The notes under the pieces are model-generated. The model saw only the letters and a program-made list of their open reading frames with translations. It ran no database searches and was not told the DNA's origin. A stretch of 64,000 nucleotides of DNA, from contig NZ_QUNH01000002.1 in the NCBI RefSeq assembly GCF_003387355.1, forward strand, positions 1,059,986 to 1,123,985, given 5' to 3'. Source of the DNA: Winogradskyella sediminis. Its GTDB lineage: Bacteria; Bacteroidota; Bacteroidia; Flavobacteriales; Flavobacteriaceae. Below are positions 28,163-38,000 of the stretch, piece after piece. The stretch's first letter is position 1; every line of letters starts with the position of its first letter. The position numbers were made by a program, and so were the translations under genes.

Positions 28163-29341
28163 TTACACTTTAGAGCAAATAATGATAATTTTAGAGTCAT
28201 GGCAATCTGTAGTAAAAAATACATAGCTGTGACCACCGTCTTTAACTTTTAGTTTTTTGCGGATATCACTTACAGTCAATGGAAAGTTTCTAGTCGTAAT
28301 ATTTGCTTTGGTTATTTTTTCTTTAGAAAAACTCTTTTTACTATAAGGCAATACTTTATTAATTTTAAAGCGTCTACCAGGAAAATCAATAAGCTTATTA
28401 GACGTGTATAGATGCGAATGTTTATGTAATTTATCAATACGTAAAAGGTCGCTAACAGAATTAAAACTACCCGATTTTAAAATTGCAACATTCGGTTCAT
28501 ATAAATAGGTAAGAGGATCGCTATAAGTGACCTTGGCATCCGATTCATCGTTAAAATTAAAACTGAAATGTTGTGTATTCGATTTTTGTAAATTAACTGT
28601 TTTTATTACCACGTTGGTATTATAATCACGCTCTAAAATCCATAATAATTCTTTAACTTCATTTTGAACTGCAACAACATGTATTTCTTTAACGTTAGTA
28701 AGATCGGACAACGTTGCCTTTATATCTAATAAAGGAGACGTTTTAATCATCACGTTCTGGGCATATTTTAGAAGTGTTTTTTGATGTATTTTAATGTTTG
28801 GTTCACAATCCGAGAGTAAAAATACCTTTTGTTTTGTATGGTCTCTTCGAGAAGGATCTATATATATCCAATCGAACGGCTTATCGATAGCTTTTAAAGT
28901 TTCTATACCATTTTCATTTTTGCATTCTATATTAGAAATATGAAGCGCTTCTGTGTTATGTTGAACAATATGAGATAATTCTGAATTAATCTCGCAATGC
29001 GTAACGTAATCTACTTGTTTTGAAAAATAATAGGCATCAACTCCAAAGCCTCCTGTAAGATCAATTAATGAATTTCCTGAAACCAAATGTGCTTTAAATT
29101 TAGCAGTAATTTCCGAAGACGTTTGCTCAATGTTTAGCCGGTTTGGATAGTATATGTTTTCAGTTTCAAACCACGTTGGTAATTTCTTTTGGCATCGTTT
29201 TTTTGCCTCAATTTGCTCAATAACTAATTTTGAATCTACAAATGTAAACGGAATGCCTTTTAACAATAGTTTAGAAGTGTCTGAATTGATGTGTTCATTT
29301 ATATAACCTTGAACGTCTATATGTAGTAATGTGGTATTCAA
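28163..29341 (-). CDS. THUMP-like domain class I SAM-dependent methyltransferase
   Basis: 392 residues. A Rossmann-type methyltransferase core (about 85-240) has the SAM-binding motif DLTGGFGVDAYYFS, an acidic residue after strand 2 (HCEINSEL) and motif IV IDPSRRD. The N-terminal helical part and the C-terminal THUMP-like segment match a family widespread in Bacteroidota, of the type of Porphyromonas PG_1098. It probably methylates RNA or a related substrate, but the target is not known to me. It starts 7 bases after the AI-2E family gene, an operon. Confidence 0.82.
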   Translation of the reverse strand: MNTTLLHIDVQGYINEHINSDTSKLLLKGIPFTFVDSKLVIEQIEAKKRCQKKLPTWFETENIYYPNRLNIEQTSSEITAKFKAHLVSGNSLIDLTGGFGVDAYYFSKQVDYVTHCEINSELSHIVQHNTEALHISNIECKNENGIETLKAIDKPFDWIYIDPSRRDHTKQKVFLLSDCEPNIKIHQKTLLKYAQNVMIKTSPLLDIKATLSDLTNVKEIHVVAVQNEVKELLWILERDYNTNVVIKTVNLQKSNTQHFSFNFNDESDAKVTYSDPLTYLYEPNVAILKSGSFNSVSDLLRIDKLHKHSHLYTSNKLIDFPGRRFKINKVLPYSKKSFSKEKITKANITTRNFPLTVSDIRKKLKVKDGGHSYVFFTTDCHDSKIIIICSKV

Positions 29342-29348
29342 TTTAAAA

Positions 29349-30437
29349 TTATAAGTTTTTTGTAAGCTTTTTAACGATGTTGTAATCTGATAAAAACTCT
29401 TTTAAAACGACTTTTAGGGCTGTGTATGTCGGAATGGCTACAATCATACCCACAACTCCAAAAAGAATACCTGCGATGATGATGACTAAGAAAATTTCCA
29501 ACGGATGCGATTTTACACTTTTTGAAAAAATATAAGGTTGACTAAAGAAGTTATCTACCAATTGAGCGAAAATAAAACCAATCATCACATACGTTGTTTT
29601 TGGTAAAATAACAGCGCTAAAACTTTCGCCTAAGTTACTAGACATACTTAATAACAGCATTAAAAAACCACTGACTAATGGTCCTATGTAAGGCACCAAA
29701 TTAAGGAGTGCACATAAAAATGCAATAACAATGGCATTGTCTATGCCAAAGACCAGTAAAACTATAGTGTAGATTACGAATAAGATTAATATTTGAAATA
29801 TTAGCCCTACAAAATAGCGCGATAACAAGTCTTTAATAGTTGCAATAGAGCGTTTAGAGCGTTCTTCATTACCAGAAGGAATAAACGTCATTAAACCATC
29901 TTCAAATAACTTACTGTCTTTTAAAAAGAAAAACGAAATAAAAAGTACTGAAAACAAGCCAATACTAAAACTTCCTAAACCACTGACAATACTATTTAGA
30001 AAATTGGGTATAATAGCAAAATCTAATTTTGAAAGCATATGAGAATCTTCAATAGATTTCTCGATATCTATATGATTAAATTGAAAATAGGTAATAATCT
30101 GGTCATAAAGATTTTCAATGTTTACTTGCAGTTGTTCAATATTAAGTAAGGCCAAATTCTGACCTTGCTCTATAATTAAAGGGATAAAAAGCCCTATAAG
30201 TCCAACGAGTAAACCTAAGAGCACGATCATTGTGGTTACAACAGCAATGGTATTGTTAAATTTTAATCGTTGTCTTAAAAAAAGAATAATAGGACGACCG
30301 ATTAATGAAATTACCACCGCAACGGCAATGTAAATAATGACAGACTGAATTTTAAATAAAAAATATAACACGAGGACTATAGCCAAAATAATGCCTATTG
30401 CTCTTAAAATACCGTTAGCTATGGTTTTAGAATTCAT
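29349..30437 (-). CDS. AI-2E family transporter / permease
   Basis: 362 residues with about eight membrane segments: a hydrophobic pair at about 10-55, one at about 60-85, a large soluble loop (about 90-145), then a cluster through 335. Typical family features are the GLFSVLFISFFFLKDSK segment and NLVPYIGPLVSGF. Members export solutes or ions (AI-2 in E. coli TqsA, sodium/proton exchange in others); the substrate is unassigned. It is followed 7 bases later by the THUMP-like methyltransferase. Confidence 0.9.
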   Translation of the reverse strand: MNSKTIANGILRAIGIILAIVLVLYFLFKIQSVIIYIAVAVVISLIGRPIILFLRQRLKFNNTIAVVTTMIVLLGLLVGLIGLFIPLIIEQGQNLALLNIEQLQVNIENLYDQIITYFQFNHIDIEKSIEDSHMLSKLDFAIIPNFLNSIVSGLGSFSIGLFSVLFISFFFLKDSKLFEDGLMTFIPSGNEERSKRSIATIKDLLSRYFVGLIFQILILFVIYTIVLLVFGIDNAIVIAFLCALLNLVPYIGPLVSGFLMLLLSMSSNLGESFSAVILPKTTYVMIGFIFAQLVDNFFSQPYIFSKSVKSHPLEIFLVIIIAGILFGVVGMIVAIPTYTALKVVLKEFLSDYNIVKKLTKNL

Positions 30438-30569
30438 GTATTAGTTGGGTTAATTTTAATAGGTAGCTAGACATTTGTGAAGCCTTATTTACTGAGTTTA
30501 CATTGCGTATAACACAAATGTTTAATGTGATAAATATAAGTAAAGATGTTGAGATAAATTTACCATTTA

Positions 30570-31076
30570 TTATGCATTCAACTGCTTTGTTAATTCATAT
30601 AGAGCAATACTTGTGGCTTGTACAACATTCATACTGCTATTATTTCCAAACATATTTATATGTACCACGGCATCCGATTGCCTAAGTATGGTATCAGAAA
30701 CCCCAAAATTCTCATCACCTAAAATTAATACAATAGGTTGATTGGTTTCTAATTTAAAATGAGTTAAAGGTTGGCTATTTTCAGAAATCTCTAAAGCTAT
30801 GATGTAATAACCATTTCTTTTATAGTCTTTTATCTGGGTTTCTATATCTTCTGCTATACGATGATTCACATATTTTTCGGTAGAACGAGAGGTTTTGGTC
30901 ATCCGCTTTCCTAGAGAAATATTGGTACCACAAAAAATGAGTTCTGCAATACCAAAAGCATCTGCAATTCTAAATAAACTTCCAATATTTGGAGCGTTAT
31001 TTACATTATCACAAATAACGGTTATGTTATGTTGTTGTTTCTGGAAGTTTGTATTATAATGATGTAATTGGCTCAA
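30570..31076 (-). CDS. TrmH/SpoU family RNA 2'-O-methyltransferase
   Basis: 168 residues, the size of single-domain SPOUT enzymes. Motif 1 N-N-A-P-N-I-G-S-L-F-R (about 24-34), motif 2 LILGDENFGVSDTILRQ and motif 3 NNSSMNVVQATSIALYEL form the SAM-binding trefoil knot. It methylates ribose in tRNA or rRNA; the exact nucleotide is not predictable. It lies downstream of two small genes on the same strand. Confidence 0.9.
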   Translation of the reverse strand: MSQLHHYNTNFQKQQHNITVICDNVNNAPNIGSLFRIADAFGIAELIFCGTNISLGKRMTKTSRSTEKYVNHRIAEDIETQIKDYKRNGYYIIALEISENSQPLTHFKLETNQPIVLILGDENFGVSDTILRQSDAVVHINMFGNNSSMNVVQATSIALYELTKQLNA

Positions 31077-31104
31077 TGTAATGTGTTTTAAGAATTAAGA
31101 TATT

Positions 31105-31311
31105 TCAACTTAGATGATTTATCTGTCCGCAGGTATAAATGAGGTGGTTAATATTTCTGAAACAACAAATATTGCCTTTTGGACACTCCTTATTAAAATT
31201 TGATAGTCCAATAGTATAGCTGTGACTATTAATAGAGGTCATAGATTGAAACGTAAACAATAAAATGAATATAGCAGCTACTATTTTATATGGTAATGTA
31301 AAACTCTTCAA
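31105..31311 (-). CDS. Small hypothetical protein with one membrane segment
   Basis: 68 codons starting 2 bases after the stop of the zinc-ribbon membrane protein gene. A hydrophobic N-terminal helix (IVAAIFILLFTFQ) is followed by a Cys-rich stretch (ECPKGNICCFRNINHLIYTC). The packing in the operon argues for a real gene; the lack of recognisable relatives argues against. No function assigned. Confidence 0.4.
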   Translation of the reverse strand: MKSFTLPYKIVAAIFILLFTFQSMTSINSHSYTIGLSNFNKECPKGNICCFRNINHLIYTCGQINHLS

Positions 31312-31313
31312 TT

Positions 31314-31646
31314 TTATTTGACCATAGTACGATTAAAGGCACTCGATTTCTTTTTCATTTCAATCCAGAAGTAAAGTGGAATGGCTCCTGTTAGTGTTGA
31401 AACCCAACCCAAATCCCAAAGTAAATACGTGATTACAGCAGAAAGTACAAACCCAATGATGACATAGGTGTAATTGTCATCTACATATAATCTATTAATA
31501 TGTTTTTTAGTAAAATGGCCGCAGTGAAGACAGCGTTTATTAAACTCATTTTTGCCTAGTTCCATTAACAAACCATGTCTATTCGCAGCTTTGGTTTTTA
31601 CAGTATTATCTTTTTTACAAGACTCGCAACGGTAACTTAATTTCAT
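31314..31646 (-). CDS. Small zinc-ribbon membrane protein
   Basis: 110 residues from the ATG at 31646; a TTG two codons earlier is an alternative. The N-terminal part carries two CxxC pairs (YRCESCKKDN and KRCLHCGHF) that would bind one zinc, followed by two membrane helices (about 58-76 and 79-97) and a basic tail. Flavobacteria have many such proteins without known function. Between DUF4159 and the small Cys-rich gene on the same strand. Confidence 0.7.
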   Translation of the reverse strand: MKLSYRCESCKKDNTVKTKAANRHGLLMELGKNEFNKRCLHCGHFTKKHINRLYVDDNYTYVIIGFVLSAVITYLLWDLGWVSTLTGAIPLYFWIEMKKKSSAFNRTMVK

Positions 31647-31655
31647 GATCAATAT

Positions 31656-32309
31656 CTAATGCTCAAAAGCATATTTTATAATATTGGCTCCCATTTTTAG
31701 AGCCTTTTCTCTAACCTCTTCAGGGTCGTTATGGACCTCTGAGTCCTCCCAGCCATCTCCTAAGTCACTTTCAAAAGTAAACAGTAGTATTAATCTTTCA
31801 TCTTGAAAAATACCGTAGGCCTTTGGTGCTTTTCCATCGTGCTCATGAATTTTAGGTAAGCCATTTGGAAAATTAAAAGCCGAACTAAATATTTTATGGT
31901 TTTTAGGAATTTCAATTAACGACTTATTTGGAAATACTTTTTTAAGCTCTTTCGTTACATAAGGTTCCATTCCATAATTATCATCGATATGAAGAAACCC
32001 TCCGGACATGAGGTAATTTCTTAAATTTTCGGCATCATCTTCACTGAAAAACACATTTCCATGACCTGTCATATGTAAAAACGGAAACTGAAAAATATCA
32101 ATGCTTCCTGCTTCCACAGTTTGAATATTTTCATTGATATTAGTATCAATATTATCATTACAGTACTTTACTAAATTAGGTAAAGCTGTTGGGTTACTGT
32201 ACCAGTCTCCACCACCTTTATATTTTAAAATAGCAACTTCTTGTGAAAATAGTACAATAGAAAATAGTGAAAAAAATAGCGTTAAAATAAGTCTCATATA
32301 GTTATTCAT
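31656..32309 (-). CDS. DUF4159 domain-containing exported protein
   Basis: 217 residues with a signal peptide (LILTLFFSLFSIVLFSQ). The body matches DUF4159: VAILKYKGGGDWYSNPTALP, then FLHMTGHGNVFFSEDDAENL, then GGFLHIDDNYGMEPYV. The fold resembles glutamine-amidotransferase-like ThuA domains without their catalytic triad. Function unknown; some relatives lie near MoxR/VWA gene sets, but not here. The first ATG overlaps rsmE by 8 bases; an ATG four codons later would leave a 4-base gap and is equally plausible. Confidence 0.88.
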   Translation of the reverse strand: MNNYMRLILTLFFSLFSIVLFSQEVAILKYKGGGDWYSNPTALPNLVKYCNDNIDTNINENIQTVEAGSIDIFQFPFLHMTGHGNVFFSEDDAENLRNYLMSGGFLHIDDNYGMEPYVTKELKKVFPNKSLIEIPKNHKIFSSAFNFPNGLPKIHEHDGKAPKAYGIFQDERLILLFTFESDLGDGWEDSEVHNDPEEVREKALKMGANIIKYAFEH

Positions 32310-33006
32310 TTAAAAACGCTACAGAATGGCTAGCCGCAATAGCAGCAGTTTCTGTTCGTAGGCGTGTCTCACCCAAAGTTACAGGAATATAATGGTGCTG
32401 CAAGGCCATTTCAATTTCTTTAACGCTAAAATCTCCTTCTGGACCAATTAAAATAGTAACATCTGAACCTGGTTTTAATTGAGATTTTAAAGATGTTTTA
32501 TCAGTTTCTTCGCAATGTGCTATAAACATGTGACTATTGAAATCTTTATTTATAAAATCCTTAAAAGCTACAGGAGTATTAAGTTTTGGTAGATAGCACT
32601 GTAACGACTGTTTCATAGCAGACTGAATAATTTTCTCAAAACGTTCAATTTTTACAACTTTGCGCTCACTATGATCGCAAATAATAGGGGTGATGGTTGT
32701 AACTCCAATTTCAGTTGCTTTTTCTAAAAACCATTCGTAACGGTCATTCATTTTGGTTGGTGCTACAGCCAAATGTAAACGGTATTCGCGTTTAGGTTGT
32801 AGGCTTTTAGATAAGATAGAAACGTTACAATGCTTTTGATCTGCTAAAGTGATTTCAGCTTCAAATAACCAACCATTTCCGTTAGTGATATGCAATGTAT
32901 CTCCAATAGTTTTACGCAAAACTTTTGCAATATGTCTACTTTCGTCTTTATCAAAACTAAAATTAACGTCGTTTTCCGAAATATTTGGATTATAAAATAG
33001 TTGCAT
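32302..33006 (-). CDS. rsmE: 16S rRNA (uracil1498-N3)-methyltransferase
   Basis: 234 residues. An N-terminal PUA-like domain (about 1-70; HIAKVLRKTIGDTLHITNG) is followed by a SPOUT methyltransferase domain with ILIGPEGDFSVKEIE and the signature LGETRLRTETAAIAA. It methylates U1498 in helix 44 of 16S rRNA. The start codon shares one base with the stop of the parvulin gene (TAATG), showing translational coupling, and the 3' end overlaps the DUF4159 gene. Confidence 0.95.
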   Translation of the reverse strand: MQLFYNPNISENDVNFSFDKDESRHIAKVLRKTIGDTLHITNGNGWLFEAEITLADQKHCNVSILSKSLQPKREYRLHLAVAPTKMNDRYEWFLEKATEIGVTTITPIICDHSERKVVKIERFEKIIQSAMKQSLQCYLPKLNTPVAFKDFINKDFNSHMFIAHCEETDKTSLKSQLKPGSDVTILIGPEGDFSVKEIEMALQHHYIPVTLGETRLRTETAAIAASHSVAFLNE

Positions 33007-33638
33007 TACTCAATATCTTCAGTGAATTTTAATACTGTAATCTCTTCAATAGGTGTTCGGTCTTCGGTTTTAACAACCAAGTAGTATTTTTTGTTTTCTA
33101 CGTCATCTATAGAAAAAATATCACCTATAGCATGGTGTTCATTTAAGGCAATGTCATCAAAAGCTACAGACATATCACCGGCTTTTATCCAACCTGTGTC
33201 ACCTTTTGTTTTTGCTGAACTTCCGGTAGAGTGGTGCTTTGCTAAATCTGTAAATCGATATCCTTGTTTATATAAGGAAAGAACTTTTTCTCGTTTTAAT
33301 ATGGCATCTTCATCTGATGTCTTTGAAGCATCAATCACAATGATGTTGAATTTATAATAATCCACCTCCCCTTTATCTACAATTTTATAAAAGGTTTTTT
33401 TAAAATCGGTTCTAGTAACTTTTTTGCCTCCTTTTGAGAGCTTAAAAAGGTCGTTGGCTAGTCTGGTTTTATGTTTTGCTTTGTTAAAGGTAAATAACTT
33501 GCCATGCGTGGGTTTATTTTCTTTTAAAAAGGTTTGAGCTTGCTCAGAAGTTGTAATTGAATCGAGTTGTTTTTCAAAAGACTCCTGACTTAAGCCAAAA
33601 AAAGGAATGAAAAGTAAAAGGACAAATAAGTGTTTCAT
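33006..33638 (-). CDS. Exported peptidyl-prolyl isomerase, parvulin type
   Basis: 210 residues with a signal peptide (MKHLFVLLLFIPFFGLSQ). The rotamase domain (about 90-200) shows ILKREKVLSLYKQGYRFTDL, then TGSSAKTKGDTGWIK and HAIGDIFSIDDVENKKYYLV, the usual parvulin pattern. It helps outer-membrane or secreted proteins fold in the periplasm. First gene of a parvulin-rsmE-DUF4159 unit with overlapping genes. Confidence 0.88.
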   Translation of the reverse strand: MKHLFVLLLFIPFFGLSQESFEKQLDSITTSEQAQTFLKENKPTHGKLFTFNKAKHKTRLANDLFKLSKGGKKVTRTDFKKTFYKIVDKGEVDYYKFNIIVIDASKTSDEDAILKREKVLSLYKQGYRFTDLAKHHSTGSSAKTKGDTGWIKAGDMSVAFDDIALNEHHAIGDIFSIDDVENKKYYLVVKTEDRTPIEEITVLKFTEDIE

Positions 33639-33829
33639 AATTAAGAATTGAATTTAGTTAGATTTAGGGTTACTACAAAACAACTAAATTTTAAGATAGC
33701 ATAGAAATAAAGAAGGTAAGAATGTTAACAGATGTTTTAACAATTGATGTTATTTACTGTTTTTTATAGAAAATGCTTGTTTATGTCCTACTTAGAAGTT
33801 TATATCGTGACTACTTTTAAGTTGAAATA

Positions 33830-34852
33830 TTATATTTTTAATCGTGCAGTAGCCATGACATCAAAATCAGAAAAATCGTTATCTAAATACTTCAAATAAC
33901 CCACAATTGCGATCATGGCAGCATTATCAGTAGTGTACTCAAATTTTGGAATATAACTTGTCCAACCAAATTTTTGCTCAGCATCTTTTAAGGCCTTTCT
34001 TATGCCAGAATTTGCAGAAACTCCTCCACCAATTGCAATATGCTTTATACCTGTTTGTTTAACGGCTAGTTTTAATTTAGACATTAAAATGCCAATAATA
34101 GTATATTGAATAGAGGCACAAATATCATTGAGGTTCTCAGTAATAAAATTAGGATTCGCTTTTACTTCTCGCTGTACAAAATAGAGGATGTTTGTTTTTA
34201 ATCCCGAAAAACTAAAATTCAAACCATCCACTTTAGGTTTTGTAAATTGAAATGCTTTAGGGTTTCCTAATTGTGCTCGTCTATCAATTTCTGGTCCTGC
34301 AGGATAACCTAACCCTAACACTTTGCCACTTTTATCATAGGCCTCACCAACAGCATCATCTATAGTTTCGCCTAAGACTTCCATTTCAAAATAATTGCTC
34401 ACTTTTACAATTTGAGTGTGTCCGCCAGAGATCGTCATTGCTAAGAAAGGAAATGGAGGTTTGTTGTGGTTTTCTTCGTCAATAAAATGAGCTAAAATAT
34501 GAGCTTGCATATGGTTAACATCTATTAAGGGAATATCTAAGCCGTAGGCTAAAGATTTGGCAAAAGATGTTCCTACCAATAAAGAGCCCATTAAACCAGG
34601 ACCTCTAGTAAAAGCAACAGCATGCAACTGTTCTTTTTTTACACCTGCTTTTTCTAATGCTTGGTGGACCACAGGAACTATGTTTTGTTGGTGCGCACGC
34701 GAGGCTAATTCTGGCACAACTCCACCATATTCAGTATGTATCTTTTGATCTGCTACAACATTGCTTAAAATTGTATCGTTACAAAGTACAGCAGCTGAAG
34801 TATCATCGCAAGATGATTCAATTCCTAGGATATAAATATTTTCTTTTTCCAT
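33830..34852 (-). CDS. tsaD: tRNA N6-threonylcarbamoyladenosine synthase subunit TsaD
   Basis: 340 residues from the ATG at 34852; six more residues are possible upstream, but MEKENIYILGIESSCDDTSA is the family N-terminus. An ASKHA-fold metalloenzyme that transfers threonylcarbamoyl to A37 of ANN-decoding tRNAs together with TsaB, TsaE and TsaC. The metal-binding HMQAH (His114, His118) and the phosphate-binding GLGYPAGPEIDR and GGGVSANSGIR are present. It is transcribed away from tamB. Confidence 0.96.
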   Translation of the reverse strand: MEKENIYILGIESSCDDTSAAVLCNDTILSNVVADQKIHTEYGGVVPELASRAHQQNIVPVVHQALEKAGVKKEQLHAVAFTRGPGLMGSLLVGTSFAKSLAYGLDIPLIDVNHMQAHILAHFIDEENHNKPPFPFLAMTISGGHTQIVKVSNYFEMEVLGETIDDAVGEAYDKSGKVLGLGYPAGPEIDRRAQLGNPKAFQFTKPKVDGLNFSFSGLKTNILYFVQREVKANPNFITENLNDICASIQYTIIGILMSKLKLAVKQTGIKHIAIGGGVSANSGIRKALKDAEQKFGWTSYIPKFEYTTDNAAMIAIVGYLKYLDNDFSDFDVMATARLKI

Positions 34853-34928
34853 AGTCGATATTAGGCACAATAATTGTTAATTTTACGAGTTAAAGTCCAT
34901 TACTGCATTTAACAACGTATTGTATAGG

Positions 34929-34936
34929 CAAAGGTA
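34929..34936 (-). promoter_or_regulatory. -7 promoter box of tsaD
   Basis: TACCTTTG on the minus strand matches TAnnTTTG exactly, 76 bases before the tsaD start codon. No TTG with ideal spacing; a TTG lies 14 bases upstream. Confidence 0.45.
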
Positions 34937-35074
34937 ATAAGAAATCGTACCAAATGAATTTTAAAATATTTCAAATTTAACTGATCATTTTAAAGTTTAT
35001 TAGTGTAAAAAGTAAATCTCATAAAATCTATCAAACGAATTCTCAAAATACTAAGTAAAATAGTAGCAATTATA

Positions 35075-38000
35075 TTGTTGCTGTTTTTTATTTTGTTTCT
35101 GGTGCTCTCTATTCCGGCCGTGCAAACAAAATTGGGAAGATATGCAACGGATAGAATTAATAACGACTTTAAAACGGATATAAATATTGGTCGTGTGGGT
35201 CTTCAGCTCAATGGAGATATTGAATTAAAGGAAATACTGATTAGAGATTATAAGCAAGATACACTAATCAGTGTTGGAGAACTCAATAGTTCTATTATCA
35301 GTTTTCAGAATTTATTGAATAGTAAACTCAATTTTGGTGATATTGACCTTCAAAATGTCATGTTTAATTTAAAAACTTACAAAGGAGAAACCGATACCAA
35401 TCTCGATGTATTTGTTGCCAAGTTTGATAATGATAACCCAAGAGTTGGTCCTAGTGAGTTTTTGTTTTCTTCTAGTGATGTTTCAATTGAAGGAGGTATA
35501 TTTAGATTAACTGATGAAAATTTAGACACTCCAAAAATTTTCGAATTCTCAGATTTAAATGCAAACACCACTAATTTTTTAATTAATGGACCAGAAGTGA
35601 GTGCTCGGATTAATAAATTTAGTTTTATTGATAGTAGAGGTATTGCCGTAAAGAATTTAATGTCAAATTTTGAATACACGCTAGATCATATGACGTTTGG
35701 AGATTTAAACATTTCTACTGAGTTGTCAGAATTAAAAGGTGATTTAAGATTTAATTATAAGCGTGAAGATTTTAAATATTTTACAGATAAAGTCGATGTG
35801 GTTGCGAGTTTTAGAGACTCAGACATTTCATTAACGGAATTAAATGTGTTTTTTGATGAATTTGGAACGGGTCAACACGCAGATTTTAATGCCGATTTAT
35901 CGGGTACGTTAAATAATTTAGAGGCTAAAAATCTAAATATTAGTACCACTTCTAATACTAGAATTATTGGAGATATTACATTCAAAAATTTATTCAGTAA
36001 AGAAGAAGATAGTTTTGCGTTGCAAGGAGATTTTCAAAATTTAGCCTCTAATTATAGAGACCTTACCGCTTTAATGCCTCGATTGTTAGGGAATTCTATT
36101 CCTAGTGTAATTTCTAAGGTTGGTAATTTTAAAATTAAAGGATCCTCCTTTATTACGGCTAAGCGCGTAGATGCAGATATTGAAATTAATACAGATTTAG
36201 GGTTTATTAAGTCTAATCTAGAGCTTACCGATATTGATAATATAGACAATGCGAGTTATGTTGGAAATATTGTATTAGACGAATTTAATATCGGCGAACT
36301 TATTAATGACCCTTTAGTGAAAACAACGTCGTTAAATTTAGATGTTGATGGAAAAGGTTTTACTCTAGAAAATTTAAATACAGACGTTAAAGGCGATGTG
36401 TTTGTTCTCGATTATAATGATTATACCTATAGAGATATTGTGCTTTCTGGAGACCTTGGAAATAGTATTTTTAATGGAGTTGTAAAAGTTGAAGATCTTA
36501 ATCTTCAACTCGATTTTAATGGACTTGCCGATTTTTCCGAAGATCTTAAAAAATTCGATTTTAAAGCTAATGTAGGTTATGCTAATCTTAGCAACTTAAA
36601 TTTTGTTAAGCGAGATAGCATTTCAGAATTTAGAGGTTTGGTTACAATGACCGCTACAGGCACTACATTAGATAATGCTGTCGGAGCGATTAATATAAAA
36701 AACACTACTTATAAAAATCAAGATAATGATTATGTTTTTGAGGATTTTGATATTGTGTCGTCGTTTAAAGATAATGAACGTACAATAGCTATTGACTCGC
36801 CAGATATTATTGATGGTAAAATTACAGGGCAATTTAAAACAAAAGATATACTAGGATTGGTAGAGAATTCCGTAGGAAGTATTTACACCAATTTTGTGCC
36901 TAATACTGTAAGTGAAGGACAGTATATTGACTTCAGATTTAATATTTATTCAAAAATCGCAACAGTTTTTTTTAAGGATTTAATATTAGGAAAAAACACC
37001 TTTATTGAAGGGAGAATTGAAACAGATGAAAAAGGTTTTGAACTCACATTTAATTCACCAGAAATTAAATTCAAAGATTATTTTGCAAATAACATCAATG
37101 TTAATATTGATAATAGTAACCCTTTATTTAACACCTATGTTGAAATAGATAGCCTAAGTGCAGGTGTGTATAATGCTTCTCAGTTTAGTCTAATTAATGT
37201 TACCAAACGCGATACTTTATTAATTAAATCTGAATTTAAAGGAGGAACAAATAATGCCGATGATTTTAATCTAAGCATGTTTTACACCATAGATGAATTC
37301 AATAAATCTGTCGTAGGATTAAGAAAATCTGAAGTGAAATTTAAAGGTTTCGATTGGCTTCTAAATTCTGAAAAGGATACTTTAAATAAGGTCACTTTTG
37401 ATAGGGATTTTAAAACATTTGATATTTTTCCTATCAGTATTACACACGAAGATGAAGAAATCTTAGTTTCTGGAAAAGTCATAGATTCTACCAATAAAAC
37501 TTTTAATGTCGATTTTAAAGATGTAGAACTGGTGAAGATTACTCCACGTATAGATAGTTTGGCACTGAGAGGTATAGTAAACGGTAAATTAGATGTTGTA
37601 CAAAATGAAGGAGTTTATTTACCTAAATCTAATGTAGAAATTAGTGGTTTTTTCGTTAATGATTACGACTTAGGAAACCTTAAAGCAGCTATTGAAGGGA
37701 ATAATTCCATCACAAATTATAATGTAGATGTCACGTTGGTTAATGATAATTTAAAGTCCTTAGATGCCAAAGGCACTATAGACGTGGCTCAAAATAATCC
37801 AGAAATAGACTTAAACGTTAATTTTGAAGAGTTTCTTTTAGATCCTTTAAATCCCTTAGGCGAAGGTGTTATAAGCAATATTAGAGGTTTGGTTTCTGGG
37901 TATGCCAATGTAACAGGAAGCTTAAATAAACCGGCTATTTACGGTGAGTTGTTATTAGATAGAGCTGGTTTATCTATTCCGTATCTCAATGTGGATTACG

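Noticed and set aside
33639-33829. Possible small RNA gene in the spacer between tsaD and the parvulin gene
   Set aside because: AT-rich without stable stem, terminator or promoter of good quality.
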